Both the position numbers and the translations under genes were made by a program. Below the pieces are notes generated by a model that was not told the DNA's origin, did no database searches, and was given only the letters and a program-made list of their open reading frames with translations. From Turneriella parva DSM 21527 (lineage in GTDB: Bacteria > Spirochaetota > Leptospiria > Turneriellales > Turneriellaceae), in contig NC_018020.1 of NCBI RefSeq assembly GCF_000266885.1, forward strand, positions 1,240,001 through 1,304,000: a stretch of 64,000 nucleotides of DNA. The letters are read 5' to 3'. Shown piece after piece: positions 44,481-53,459 of the stretch; the stretch's first letter is position 1, and each line of letters begins with the position of its first letter.

Positions 44481-44897
44481 ATGGCTCACGTCACCTATCA
44501 GATATATTTTCATGTCGTCTTTGCCACTAAACGCCGTCTACCCCTGTTGACACAGCAGATGATTGCGGTAATCAATGGCATAGTTCAAGATCTTTCAGTC
44601 GAAATAGGTTTCAGGGCTATCGCTGCGGGTGGCCATGAAGACCATCTGCACATCTTGCTTTCGCTGCCCCCGCATATGACCCTCGCCACTGTCATTAAAC
44701 GCATTAAGGGCCGAACATCGCGTGAGAATGGAAACCTATACTGGCAAACCGGATACTATGTGGAGACAGTATCCGTTTCCGGAGTGGGTAACCTCGTTGA
44801 CTACATTCGGAACCAATGGCAAATGCATAGTCTGCGCAGGCTCGAAGATGCCGGTTTCTTTGAACCTGCTTTCTTACCCCCATTGCCACCGAATTAA
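44481..44897 (+). CDS. IS200/RAYT-like Y1 (HUH) transposase
   Basis: 138 residues of the Transposase_17/Y1 family. YFHVVFATKRRLPLL is the N-terminal strand; EDHLHILLSLPP carries the HUH (His-x-His) metal motif; GYYVETVSVS contains the candidate catalytic tyrosine; VDYIRNQWQMHSLRR is the C-terminal helix. Such enzymes cut single-stranded hairpin ends; those encoded alone with palindromes in the genome are called RAYTs. The stop codon (TAA) lies inside the palindrome at 44877-44914, so the C-terminal residues PLPPN are encoded by it. Confidence 0.9.
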   Translation: MAHVTYQIYFHVVFATKRRLPLLTQQMIAVINGIVQDLSVEIGFRAIAAGGHEDHLHILLSLPPHMTLATVIKRIKGRTSRENGNLYWQTGYYVETVSVSGVGNLVDYIRNQWQMHSLRRLEDAGFFEPAFLPPLPPN

Positions 44898-44914
44898 TTC
44901 GGTGGCAATGGGGG
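44877..44914. repeat. REP-like palindrome 3, right end of the transposase unit
   Basis: 38-bp perfect palindrome, arms CCCCCATTGCCACC/GGTGGCAATGGGGG around GAATTAATTC. It contains the transposase stop codon and lies 45 bases before the AAA+ ATPase start. Confidence 0.9.
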
Positions 44915-44958
44915 AGAATCGCTTTCCACCCCACCGCATCTTTTCTGACTGTTGTGTC

Positions 44959-46620
44959 ATGTTTCTCGAAAGCGTACGAGGGCTGATCGAGTCGGGCGAT
45001 ACCTCGGCGGTCATGCTCACAGGCAATGTGCGCGATGTGTATGCCTTTGACGGCAAGTTCGGCACGCTGACAGAACTGCTGCGTAGCCAGGTTTTTTCTG
45101 GTTACGATACCGTGGCAGAGTACGATCCGCAGGGCGGCATTCAATTTGCCGACCCGAAGCAGCGCGAGAACTATCTGCGTGCGCTCAGCGGCTACGATGC
45201 GTACCACAAGACGAGCTATGCGCAGAACCCGCCGAAAGACCCGGTGCAGGCGTTTTCGATTCTCGACAACTTTGCGCGGCTGCACCTGATCGACAAGAAG
45301 TCGTTCTGCGTCATTATCCATTATCTCGACCAGATAATTCCGACTGGGCTGAATAACAATAACGAACTGCGATATTTGGTTATAGCACTCGATAAGTGGG
45401 CGCAGAATTTGGATTTCAGACGAAACAAGATCCGTTTCGTGCTGATCGCGCCCGAGGTCGCGCGGCTCGAGAGTTTTATCGCGAAGAATGCGTTTATTGA
45501 GCATGTGACTATTGCGAGGCCTGGTCTTGAAGAGCGGCACAATACTATCTCCATTAGCCACCGAATTAATTCGGTGGCTAATGGAGAAGAGCAAAGTCAC
45601 AAGCTAGCAGAACTGACAGCAGGCCTCACAAACCGCCAGGTGCTCGAGATTCTGAGCAAGAAGCAAACCGACGAAATTCAACTGCGCGCCATCAAGAAAG
45701 AGCTCATCAGCGCTGAGTGCAGAGGTTTACTTGAAATCGTCGAGCCGAAACATTCGCTTTCGGTTGTGGCAGGGCATGAAAAGGTAAAAGAAATTCTTTC
45801 GCTGACAGCTGAAGCGATCAAGCTCGGCAAGACACAGTACCTGCCGATGGGTTTCTTGATTTGTGGCCCCGTAGGTACGGGCAAAACATTTATCACCGAA
45901 TGCTTTGCGCACGACGCGGCGCTGCCGGTGGTGAAGTTTCTGAATTTTCGCTCACAGTGGCAGGGCGAAACCGAAGCGAACCTCGAAAAGATTTTTAACA
46001 TTTTGAAATCCATCTACCCGGTTGCAGTCATGATCGACGAGGCCGATGCGTTTCTCGGCAATCGCGACGCACAGGGCGACAGCGGTGTGTCGATGCGAGT
46101 GTTTGCTTCGCTGGCGGCGCTGATGAGCGACACGAGTTATCGTGGCAAAATCATCTGGTTCTTGATGACCTCGCGGCCCGACCTCTTGCCGGTTGATATG
46201 AAACGCCAGGGCAGGGCTGAAGAGCACCTTGCATTATTTCACCCGCAGAGTGGGGCTGAAGTAGACGCGCTCTACACGAGTGTCTGCAAGCGGCTCAAGA
46301 TCGCGTCGCCGCTGAAAGAACTGCATCAGCTTCTCGACAAAAAGCGTTCGTATTCGGGCGCAGACATCGAAGCGATGATGACGCGCGCTGCGCTTTCAGC
46401 ATCGGTCAGGCATAAAACTGAACTCAACGCAGAGATCGTCAAAGAGACAATTACCAATTTTCGCAGCCCTGAATATCCGCTCGCGATTGAGCTGCAGACC
46501 CTCGTCGCGGTGCGCGAGTGCACACACCAGGACATGGTGCCCGAAAAATACCGCGGGCTTGCCGCTGCAGACATCGAAGCGCGTATCAATGAACTTCTGG
46601 GTATGCTGAGGCAGCGATGA
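44959..46620 (+). CDS. AAA+ ATPase with an intragenic palindromic insertion
   Basis: 553 residues from MFLESVRGLIESGDTSAVML. An N-terminal domain of about 300 residues (DVYAFDGKFGTLTELL..., second region FARLHLIDKKSFCVIIHYLDQI) is followed by one AAA module: Walker A GPVGTGKTFITE, Walker B VAVMIDEADAF, sensor region WFLMTSRPDLLPVDMKRQGRAEEHL and a C-terminal helical lid (SYSGADIEAMMTRAALSA). The fold resembles CDC48/proteasomal ATPases; the role is unknown. Residues about 199-208 (SHRINSVANG) come from palindrome 4. No clear ribosome site is visible. Confidence 0.85.
   Translation: MFLESVRGLIESGDTSAVMLTGNVRDVYAFDGKFGTLTELLRSQVFSGYDTVAEYDPQGGIQFADPKQRENYLRALSGYDAYHKTSYAQNPPKDPVQAFSILDNFARLHLIDKKSFCVIIHYLDQIIPTGLNNNNELRYLVIALDKWAQNLDFRRNKIRFVLIAPEVARLESFIAKNAFIEHVTIARPGLEERHNTISISHRINSVANGEEQSHKLAELTAGLTNRQVLEILSKKQTDEIQLRAIKKELISAECRGLLEIVEPKHSLSVVAGHEKVKEILSLTAEAIKLGKTQYLPMGFLICGPVGTGKTFITECFAHDAALPVVKFLNFRSQWQGETEANLEKIFNILKSIYPVAVMIDEADAFLGNRDAQGDSGVSMRVFASLAALMSDTSYRGKIIWFLMTSRPDLLPVDMKRQGRAEEHLALFHPQSGAEVDALYTSVCKRLKIASPLKELHQLLDKKRSYSGADIEAMMTRAALSASVRHKTELNAEIVKETITNFRSPEYPLAIELQTLVAVRECTHQDMVPEKYRGLAAADIEARINELLGMLRQR
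45548..45587. repeat. REP-like palindrome 4 inside the AAA+ ATPase coding sequence
   Basis: 40-bp perfect palindrome, arms TCTCCATTAGCCACC/GGTGGCTAATGGAGA around GAATTAATTC. Read in the ATPase frame it encodes about 13 residues including HRINSVANGE, without a stop. Confidence 0.93.
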
Positions 46621-46651
46621 TGCACGAGGTATCTGGTCGACACCGCACACG

Positions 46652-48772
46652 ATGTGCGTCTGGGTGGCGACCGTGATTGCACCGCTGTTGCAGGCATACC
46701 GCTCGCTGACGCGGTTTGCAACCTGGGTCGTCGGGTTTTATGCAGCACCCCTGCTGCATGTGGTGTTCACGAGCGTTATTGCCGCTGCAGGATTTGCGTA
46801 CGGTTTTGCGCGCGGTCACCTGCCCGAGTTGAATGTTTATATTACCGAATCTCTGCTGCTCGGGCTCGTGATCATTGTCATTATCGAGGTCTACCTTAAC
46901 GACGGCTTTCACCGCTTAGGCATAAGGACTTTTATTCCACGCGTGCGCTTCGTCAACAGCATGTTCGAAGACGGCCGCCTGAAAATCGATCGCGAGGTGC
47001 GGGATTACCAGAAGCTGCTCAACTACCTGACGGATTTCGGCAAGAACCGGGCACTTTACGGCCCGTTTCATGTGGCCGTCGTCATTGCAACAGTGCTCGT
47101 CGCCGAATACTTTTTCGTGCACAGCGGTCACGGAGGTCTCTACCTGCAGACGGCAATTGTCACTCTGCCGATACACGTGCTCTTTGTCTATGTCACCGCA
47201 GACCTGCACATGGGCAAGTATCGATCGCTCGTCAAACGGCAGCTATTCTTCATGGGCCATGAACCGCCGAATGAATATTCTATTTCGTTGAAGTTGAAAT
47301 TCGCGAGCATTCTGCTGGTCATTGCACTCAGTGATTATATTCTTATATCACTGCTGCGCAGTGAGATGGCAAAATCAACGGGGGGATATACCTACATCAT
47401 CGGTTTTTCAGCCTTTTCGCTGGCTCTGCTCATGGTGCTGACCGTGCTTTTCTTCTCGAGCATCTTCGCGTCGATCAAAGAGTTGCAGCTCGCTGCGACG
47501 AGCCTTCAAGAAGGTCATGATCCTGATTTTTATTCGCAGACTTCAGACCAGGAACTCGCGACTCTATCATCGGGTTTCTTTCACGCAGCGCAAAAAGTTC
47601 TGAATTACCGCCGCGATCTTGAACAGCAGATACGCGAAGCGACGGCACACCTCAGCGAGGCGAATGCCGAACTGCAACAGAAAGACAAAGAGATCCAGAC
47701 CGAGCTTGATTTTGCCGCTGAAATTCAGAAAGAAATGATTCCGCACCGGCACGCGCCCTGGAATGCTCTGCAGTTTGGTATTTTGTACGAGCCTATGCAA
47801 AAAGTATCAGGCGATTTTTTGAACATCTACAAAAAAGATAAGGCGATTTTTGCACTGCTGGCAGACGTTTCAGGCCATGGTGTGCCTGCGGCTCTGATAA
47901 CGATGGCGGCCAATGACGCATTCGGCGCCGCGATTCGCCACAGTGAGTCACCCGCAGCAGTATTCAGAGAAGTCAACACACAACTGAGCGAACAGATCAA
48001 GACACAAGATTACCTCACGGCTTTTCTCGTGCGTATCGACGACAAACTGCGCATCACCTACGCCAACGCTTCGCACCAGAAAGCGCTACACTACCGGCGC
48101 AAGCGCAATACCATTGAAGCCTACGACACTAACGGACTCTTTATCGGAGCAATGGCCGATGCAACCGACACGTACGAAGAGAAAACGTCTAAGTTGGAAT
48201 ACGGTGATATGCTGGTAATTTTCACCGACGGTATCACTGAACAGGTCAATGAGGCCGGAGAAGAATTCGGTCTTGCGCGATTGCAAGAAATTGTGATGCA
48301 AAACCATGAACGCTCGGCGCAGCAGATCGCCGACGCAGTGCGCGATCAGCTGCACAGCTTTGCGGGAAGCTCGCGTATTCGTGATGATGTTTCGATGCTC
48401 ATTATCAGCGTTCACCCACAGTACCGGCAATTCATAGAAAAATTCAACGAGACTGTTGGTGCAATGAAAAAGCGCATGGTCACCGATTCTGCCCGCCTGC
48501 TCGAAGACTTGTGGAAAATGTATCCTGAATTTCCCGCGCTGCCGTTTCTTTCTGCCAGAATATATTACCAGCTGCAAGAGTACGAGTTGGCCGAAAAGCA
48601 CGTGAAGCTGCACCTCGAGAAAATCCCCGGTGATGTGCGCGCCACGCAGCTATTGGCCGCGATCGCGATCAAAACTGGCAATCGGTCGCGCGCTGCAAAT
48701 CTGGTGAACCGTCTGACAAAAGCCAATGCCGAAGACAAAATTACCCAGCACCTGAGCAAGAAGTTGCAGTGA
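46652..48772 (+). CDS. Membrane-bound SpoIIE/PP2C phosphatase with TPR tail
   Basis: 706 residues. About six membrane helices (VVFTSVIAAAGFAYGF, LLLGLVIIVIIEVY, FHVAVVIATVLVAEYFF, IVTLPIHVLFVYVTA, ILLVIALSDYILISLL, FSAFSLALLMVLTVLFF) then a HAMP/coiled coil (QQIREATAHLSEANAELQQKDKEI). The phosphatase domain (VSGDFLNIYKKDKAIFALLADVSGHG, FTDGITEQVNEAG, RDDVSMLI) has all metal aspartates. A C-terminal TPR-like region (ALPFLSARIYYQLQEYELAEKHV) follows. SpoIIE-type proteins dephosphorylate anti-anti-sigma factors; the target is unknown. Starts directly after the AAA+ gene. Confidence 0.9.
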   Translation: MCVWVATVIAPLLQAYRSLTRFATWVVGFYAAPLLHVVFTSVIAAAGFAYGFARGHLPELNVYITESLLLGLVIIVIIEVYLNDGFHRLGIRTFIPRVRFVNSMFEDGRLKIDREVRDYQKLLNYLTDFGKNRALYGPFHVAVVIATVLVAEYFFVHSGHGGLYLQTAIVTLPIHVLFVYVTADLHMGKYRSLVKRQLFFMGHEPPNEYSISLKLKFASILLVIALSDYILISLLRSEMAKSTGGYTYIIGFSAFSLALLMVLTVLFFSSIFASIKELQLAATSLQEGHDPDFYSQTSDQELATLSSGFFHAAQKVLNYRRDLEQQIREATAHLSEANAELQQKDKEIQTELDFAAEIQKEMIPHRHAPWNALQFGILYEPMQKVSGDFLNIYKKDKAIFALLADVSGHGVPAALITMAANDAFGAAIRHSESPAAVFREVNTQLSEQIKTQDYLTAFLVRIDDKLRITYANASHQKALHYRRKRNTIEAYDTNGLFIGAMADATDTYEEKTSKLEYGDMLVIFTDGITEQVNEAGEEFGLARLQEIVMQNHERSAQQIADAVRDQLHSFAGSSRIRDDVSMLIISVHPQYRQFIEKFNETVGAMKKRMVTDSARLLEDLWKMYPEFPALPFLSARIYYQLQEYELAEKHVKLHLEKIPGDVRATQLLAAIAIKTGNRSRAANLVNRLTKANAEDKITQHLSKKLQ

Positions 48773-51700
48773 TGACGATTCGGGTGGTTCTTCGTTCGCT
48801 TTTTCTGGTTCTGGCCCTCGGGGCCTGCCAGAACAAACGCTCTTTTCAAACTGCAGAAAAAGGTTCTATTGACCTGTCTCAGGCTCAGTTTGACGACGGT
48901 TCCGTGTATGAACTCGATGGAGAATGGGAGTTCTACCCAAACCGGATTCTGCCTCCGGAAAGTCTGAAATCCCACCTAGCTGCGAAGCGGTTCGCACCCG
49001 TGCCGCTTAGCTTCAATCGCTATAGCGACCTTACCCTGCGTTTACCTGCAGAAGCGAGTGCAACTTACCGGCTGACGCTGACTTTGCCGGCGCAGATCGC
49101 CAGTTACACCTTTCGGTTTCCCTCAGGGCAGACTGCCTCGCGCTTTTTCGTGAACGGCCACAGCGAAGTACAAAACGGCATCGTATCAGAACTCATGGAC
49201 CAGGTTCGACCGGGGTCGCGCATGCGCTACGTTCAGCTACCACTGGCGGGAAAAACAGAAATCGTCGTTCAGGTCAGCAATGCCGACTCGCACCGGGGAG
49301 GTATCAATCGTTCGATCAGCGTGGCATCGGTACGCGCGATGGACCAGTTCAGGCTAAAAGCGCTGATGCTCGATATCGTGGTCAGTGTGGCCCTGATGAC
49401 TTTCGCCTTCTACCACATTCTGCTGTTCTTACTGCGCCACCCTGAACCATCGTCGGTGTATTACGGCATCTTTTGTCTGCTCGTGGGCACGAGCCGCCTT
49501 TTTGTGGGCGAACAGATTTTTGACGACGTTTTCACCACTGTTCCATGGACCTTACGCTTACGGCTCGAATACGTTGTGAATCTTCTGGATGCTGCATTCT
49601 TTATCATTTACATTCGAACTTTTTACGCGCAGCTGGGTAACAAACTTGTCTTCAGACTATTAGTGGGCATGTCATTCGTCTTTGCCTCAGCGGCAATATT
49701 GCTGCCGCAGGGTATCGTTCGCTATTTGCGGGAACCTTTTCAGCTGGGCATTGCGGTGATGGCTCCGTTTGCGCTGTACTATCTCGCGCAGCTGGCCTGG
49801 TTGAACGTTTATGGTGCACGCGTCCTGACAGTCGGTGTTTTTGCCATTGCAGCCGCGTTCTTCAATGACGCGCTGAGCGGTGCTGAGGTCATATCGACCC
49901 CGACGATATTCTCGATTACGATTCTGGGATTCACATTTTTACAGGCTATTCTGATTTCGGGGAAATCAGTTTCGCTTTTTTACGAGAATGCCGAGCTGTC
50001 GCAGAAGCTGCTGCGATCAGATAAACTGCGCGACGAGTCTCTCACACAAACTTCGCAAGAACTGCGTACTCCCGTGCAGGCGATGGTGCAAACGGTAGAG
50101 AACGTCAGGCGGGGTGTGGCCGGGGCTGTCAGTGAACAGGTGCAGCGCACGCTGTCGGTCATCGAAGAGAACGGTCGCAGACTTATGTACCTGATCGACG
50201 ACCTCACAGATTTTGTCCGGTTGAAGCACAGCGATATTCGCCTCAACATGCAGACTGTGGCTCTGAAGAAAATTGTGCACCCTATTCTGAAGCTGTGTCT
50301 GGGTTTGTCAGACAACAAGCAGTTGGCGCTGATCGACGAAATACCCGAAGGTCTGCAAGATATACACACAGACCCGGCCCGACTGCAGCAAATTTTGCTG
50401 AACCTTGTGAGCACGGCTATTCGCTATTCGCACTCGCCGGCGATTACGGTGAAACTGGGCACCATGCACGGCCAGCTGGCGATCAGCGTGCTCTATTTCG
50501 GCAGCGACCCCGATGCGCGCTTTTCAGAAGTGAATGATTTGCCCAACGGAGATGTGGGCCCTCTGGTGACGCAAAAACTTGCACAGCTTTTGGGTGGGCA
50601 CTATCACTACCAAAAACTGGCTGAATCGCACCACGCTTTAACGGTCACTTTGCCTTATCAGCAGATGTCGGCACTCGAGGTCTTATTGGCCGGCACCCAT
50701 GCCCGCACCGAATACCGAAAAGGAAATGAAGATTCAACCCTGTCTCTGCCTGAACGGGGCATCGACGCTGCAGCAACGCCCGGTGGCAAAGTTCTCATCA
50801 TTGGCGACAACGTCAGCCAGAACCGTCTGTTACAAGACCAGCTGGCGACGTTAGGCAAAGAAAGCCAGATTGCGAAAAATGGCGCCGAGGCAATGCTTCG
50901 ACTGCAAGACAGCGAAGATATTGCTCTCGTCATCAGCGATGTTCTGCTGTCAGATGTTTCGGGTATTGAGCTTGCCATGAATATTCGCGCGAGCTTCGAC
51001 ATCGGCATTCTTCCGATAATACTTTTGATCGACAATAACCAGGCCGGTGTTGCTGCCAGTGCTTTTTCGGCGGGGGTGAATGACCTGATTCGCAGGCCGT
51101 TTGAAAAAGCAGAAGTGGTCGCGCGCGTGCGAAACGTACTCTTGCAGCGCGAGGCGAGCCTCGCCCGTGAGAACTATCGTGCGCTGAACCGCGAACTCGA
51201 AATCGCGCGTTCGATTCAAGAATCGATTTTACCGCGGGCAAACCCGGGCAACGAAAATTTTCAGATCGAGGCAGTCTGCCTGCCTGCGCGCAGCATAGGC
51301 GGTGACTTCTACGATTTTCTTGAAGAAGACAGCTTTATCGGCGTGCTAATCGCCGACGTCGCCGGGCATGGCATACCAGCAGCGTTATACGCGGCGATGC
51401 TCAAGATCGCGCTGCATAACCTGCGAGACCAGGCACGGTTTCCCGAGAAGCTGTTGAAGAACCTGAACGACGTGATGGTCGAAAGGGGCGAACGCACTTT
51501 TATCAGTTGCGCCTATACGATGGTGGATTTCAAAAACCGAAGGTTGCTGCACGCCAATGCAGGCCACCTGCCGCTGCTGCTGCAAGAGCCCGGTAAGAAG
51601 CACGTGAAGCGGGTGCACCCACCCGGTGGGGTTCTCGGTGTCAGAAAAGCCGCAGCGATCACTGTCGAGATGCAGCATTTTCTGCCAAAGACCAGATTGG

Positions 51701-51900
51701 TGCTATTCACCGACGGCGTCATCGAGCTGACGAATAAGGCGGGCAAATTCTTCGAAGAGGCACGACTGGTCTCGCTGCTCGAAGACATGCGAGAAGAACC
51801 CATCGTTGCAGTGCGCGATCGCCTACTGGCTGAAATGCGCGGCTTCTCTGAGGGCGGCACCTTTCTGGATGATGTGACCTTCATCATTATTGACCTGTAG
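48772..51900 (+). CDS. 7TMR-DISM hybrid with degenerate histidine kinase, receiver and SpoIIE phosphatase
   Basis: 1042 residues. Signal peptide with LGAC lipobox-like end, DISM extracellular beta domain (residues about 35-195), seven membrane helices (about 200-405), then a kinase-like core, a receiver (about 673-790) and a SpoIIE phosphatase (IGGDFYDFLEEDSFIGVLIADVAGHG, FTDGVIELT, LDDVTFI). The H-box reads TSQELRTP: the phospho-accepting His is Gln (residue 429). The N-box has Thr in place of the essential Asn (NLVSTA, residue 548), and no GxG ATP lid is visible. The receiver keeps Asp 723 but has G-D instead of D-D (678-679) and Arg in place of the conserved Lys (775). Confidence 0.9.
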   Translation: MTIRVVLRSLFLVLALGACQNKRSFQTAEKGSIDLSQAQFDDGSVYELDGEWEFYPNRILPPESLKSHLAAKRFAPVPLSFNRYSDLTLRLPAEASATYRLTLTLPAQIASYTFRFPSGQTASRFFVNGHSEVQNGIVSELMDQVRPGSRMRYVQLPLAGKTEIVVQVSNADSHRGGINRSISVASVRAMDQFRLKALMLDIVVSVALMTFAFYHILLFLLRHPEPSSVYYGIFCLLVGTSRLFVGEQIFDDVFTTVPWTLRLRLEYVVNLLDAAFFIIYIRTFYAQLGNKLVFRLLVGMSFVFASAAILLPQGIVRYLREPFQLGIAVMAPFALYYLAQLAWLNVYGARVLTVGVFAIAAAFFNDALSGAEVISTPTIFSITILGFTFLQAILISGKSVSLFYENAELSQKLLRSDKLRDESLTQTSQELRTPVQAMVQTVENVRRGVAGAVSEQVQRTLSVIEENGRRLMYLIDDLTDFVRLKHSDIRLNMQTVALKKIVHPILKLCLGLSDNKQLALIDEIPEGLQDIHTDPARLQQILLNLVSTAIRYSHSPAITVKLGTMHGQLAISVLYFGSDPDARFSEVNDLPNGDVGPLVTQKLAQLLGGHYHYQKLAESHHALTVTLPYQQMSALEVLLAGTHARTEYRKGNEDSTLSLPERGIDAAATPGGKVLIIGDNVSQNRLLQDQLATLGKESQIAKNGAEAMLRLQDSEDIALVISDVLLSDVSGIELAMNIRASFDIGILPIILLIDNNQAGVAASAFSAGVNDLIRRPFEKAEVVARVRNVLLQREASLARENYRALNRELEIARSIQESILPRANPGNENFQIEAVCLPARSIGGDFYDFLEEDSFIGVLIADVAGHGIPAALYAAMLKIALHNLRDQARFPEKLLKNLNDVMVERGERTFISCAYTMVDFKNRRLLHANAGHLPLLLQEPGKKHVKRVHPPGGVLGVRKAAAITVEMQHFLPKTRLVLFTDGVIELTNKAGKFFEEARLVSLLEDMREEPIVAVRDRLLAEMRGFSEGGTFLDDVTFIIIDL

Positions 51901-51953
51901 TGGGCGCAGCATTTTTTTCTGGACGCGATCATTGATTTTGTGCGCGCGTAACC

Positions 51954-52370
51954 ATGAAACTATCTATCCACATTGTTGCGGCGCTACTCGTCGCCGGGGC
52001 AGCTTACGCTAAAGGCCGCATGACAAAGAGTGATGGCCTCGAATACGAGGTCGTCAAAGAGGGCAAGGGACAAGCCGTGATCTCTGGCCAAAGGGTGCAG
52101 GTACACTACACTGGTTGGCTCAATGCCGGTGGGGGAAAAAAGGGAAAGGTCTTCGATTCATCGCGTAAGAAGAACCGTCCGTTTGTTTTTGCCCTGGGCG
52201 AAGGTCATGTCATTCGGGGTTGGGATGAAGGTGTTGCTGGTATGAAGCGCGGTGAGAAGCGCATATTGTACGTGCCGGCGATGCTCGGCTATGGCCCGAG
52301 GGGCGCCGGTGACGCCATACCCCCGAATAGTGATCTCATATTCGAGGTCGAGCTGCTCGATTTTGAATAA
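51954..52370 (+). CDS. Secreted FKBP-type peptidyl-prolyl isomerase
   Basis: 138 residues with a signal peptide (MKLSIHIVAALLVAGAAYA). The FKBP core is canonical: VQVHYTGWLNAGG, KVFDSSRKKNRPFVFALGEGHVIRGWDEGVAGMKRGEKR and the aromatic pocket LGYGPRGAGDAIPPNSDLIFEVELLDF. It accelerates proline isomerisation in folding of periplasmic proteins. Followed by a related cytoplasmic FKBP, giving a tandem pair. Confidence 0.95.
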   Translation: MKLSIHIVAALLVAGAAYAKGRMTKSDGLEYEVVKEGKGQAVISGQRVQVHYTGWLNAGGGKKGKVFDSSRKKNRPFVFALGEGHVIRGWDEGVAGMKRGEKRILYVPAMLGYGPRGAGDAIPPNSDLIFEVELLDFE

Positions 52371-52466
52371 AACCTTCGCAGGTGCACTTGCTTCAGGTCA
52401 ACGGAGACAAGGCCGAAATTCGATTGACGAACAGTGTAAAACTTGTCGCGATTTGGGCGTACAAAT

Positions 52467-52799
52467 ATGTTAAAAACGGAAATTACGAAAGAAGGCACTG
52501 GCGCGGTAGCCGCTAAGGGCCATAACGTCAGGGTGCACTACACCGGCTGGCTGAATGCTGCGGGCGAGCGCGGCAAGAAATTCGATTCGTCTGTTGACCG
52601 CGGCAGTCCATTCGTGTTTGGTCTTGGTCAGGGGCAGGTAATTCGCGGGTGGGATGAAGGCGTCGCCGGCATGAAAGTCGGTGAAAAGCGAACCCTGTTT
52701 ATACCGGCCGATATGGGGTATGGCTCGCGTGGTGCCGGCGGGGTCATACCACCCAATGCCGATCTGATTTTTGACGTCGAGTTGCTCGGCATCGATTGA
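52467..52799 (+). CDS. Cytoplasmic FKBP-type peptidyl-prolyl isomerase
   Basis: 110 residues, a single FKBP domain (VRVHYTGWLNAAGERGKKFDSS, PFVFGLGQGQVIRGWDEGVAGMK, MGYGSRGAGGVIPPNADLIFDVELLGID) without a signal peptide. Clear paralog of the gene at 51954, with complete active-site aromatics. An upstream in-frame start (52443) adds eight residues and is less likely. The next gene begins five bases after its stop. Confidence 0.95.
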   Translation: MLKTEITKEGTGAVAAKGHNVRVHYTGWLNAAGERGKKFDSSVDRGSPFVFGLGQGQVIRGWDEGVAGMKVGEKRTLFIPADMGYGSRGAGGVIPPNADLIFDVELLGID

Positions 52800-52804
52800 C
52801 AACC

Positions 52805-53455
52805 ATGACGACCACGAGAAGCATCTTACCCTGCCTCGCAGTGACGATGCTTCTGGTACGCTGTTTTGGTACAATCGTCGTACCACCGGTGACGATTACC
52901 GGCCAAAAGACGGCAACGGAACGGCAGATTATCGGTGAACAGACCGAGCTCGAAAAAGATGTTTGGATGATTTCATCGGCAAAAACTTCTGAGCATGCCG
53001 CGCTGGATGCGAAACCCAAAGAAATACGCAACAGCATGGAACAAGAAAACGCGAATACATACCGCGCGTTTCTCAAATTTGATCTTTTTTCGGCGCATTT
53101 GGCGCAGCTCAAGAAAGACCGCGTGGTGGGCGAAACCAACAAGGGCTTTGTGGCCAATCTATTGCTCGAGAATGCCGAAGTGCCTGCCGAAGCCAAGAAG
53201 AAATATGACTCTGAACTGGCCGACGAACCCGATCTTGGGCGCCCTTATCGTACTCTCATTCAGACCGTGAAAGAGATCAATGAGGCACGCGTTCTCGCAG
53301 CGCGTGGTTATGTCGAGAGCCAGAAACGCGCAAACAAAGAATTCAAGGCTACTGAGAAAGAGATACTCGCGTCACAAAAGAATAAATACCAGCAGTCTGC
53401 CCTGAAGGGCGAAATGATACAGGCAGACGACGGCAGCTGGGCGGCCAAAGAATAA
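52805..53455 (+). CDS. Lipoprotein-like DUF1318/YdbL-type protein
   Basis: 216 residues. The N-terminus (RSILPCLAVTMLLVRC) looks like a lipoprotein signal. The mature sequence TGQKTATERQIIGEQTELEKDVWMISSAKTSE recalls leptospiral DUF1318 (YdbL-like) proteins, and the C-terminal half is helical (YRTLIQTVKEINEARVLAARGYVESQKRANKEFK). Function unknown. It lies between the FKBP pair and zapA, in the same direction. TTG at 52796 is an alternative start. Confidence 0.75.
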   Translation: MTTTRSILPCLAVTMLLVRCFGTIVVPPVTITGQKTATERQIIGEQTELEKDVWMISSAKTSEHAALDAKPKEIRNSMEQENANTYRAFLKFDLFSAHLAQLKKDRVVGETNKGFVANLLLENAEVPAEAKKKYDSELADEPDLGRPYRTLIQTVKEINEARVLAARGYVESQKRANKEFKATEKEILASQKNKYQQSALKGEMIQADDGSWAAKE

Positions 53456-53459
53456 TCAT

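Larger units (their letters stand above)
44259..44914 (+). mobile_element. Putative IS200/RAYT-type transposable unit bounded by palindromes
   Basis: A 656-base segment: palindrome, palindrome, Y1 transposase gene, palindrome. No target duplication or inverted repeat ends are seen, as expected for the HUH mechanism. It lies between the barrel terminator and the AAA+ ATPase. Confidence 0.65.

Noticed and set aside
44704-45600. A 298-residue minus-strand ORF across the transposase end and the ATPase start
   Set aside because: Contains the palindromes read in the wrong frame and no family pattern; the ATPase is on the plus strand.
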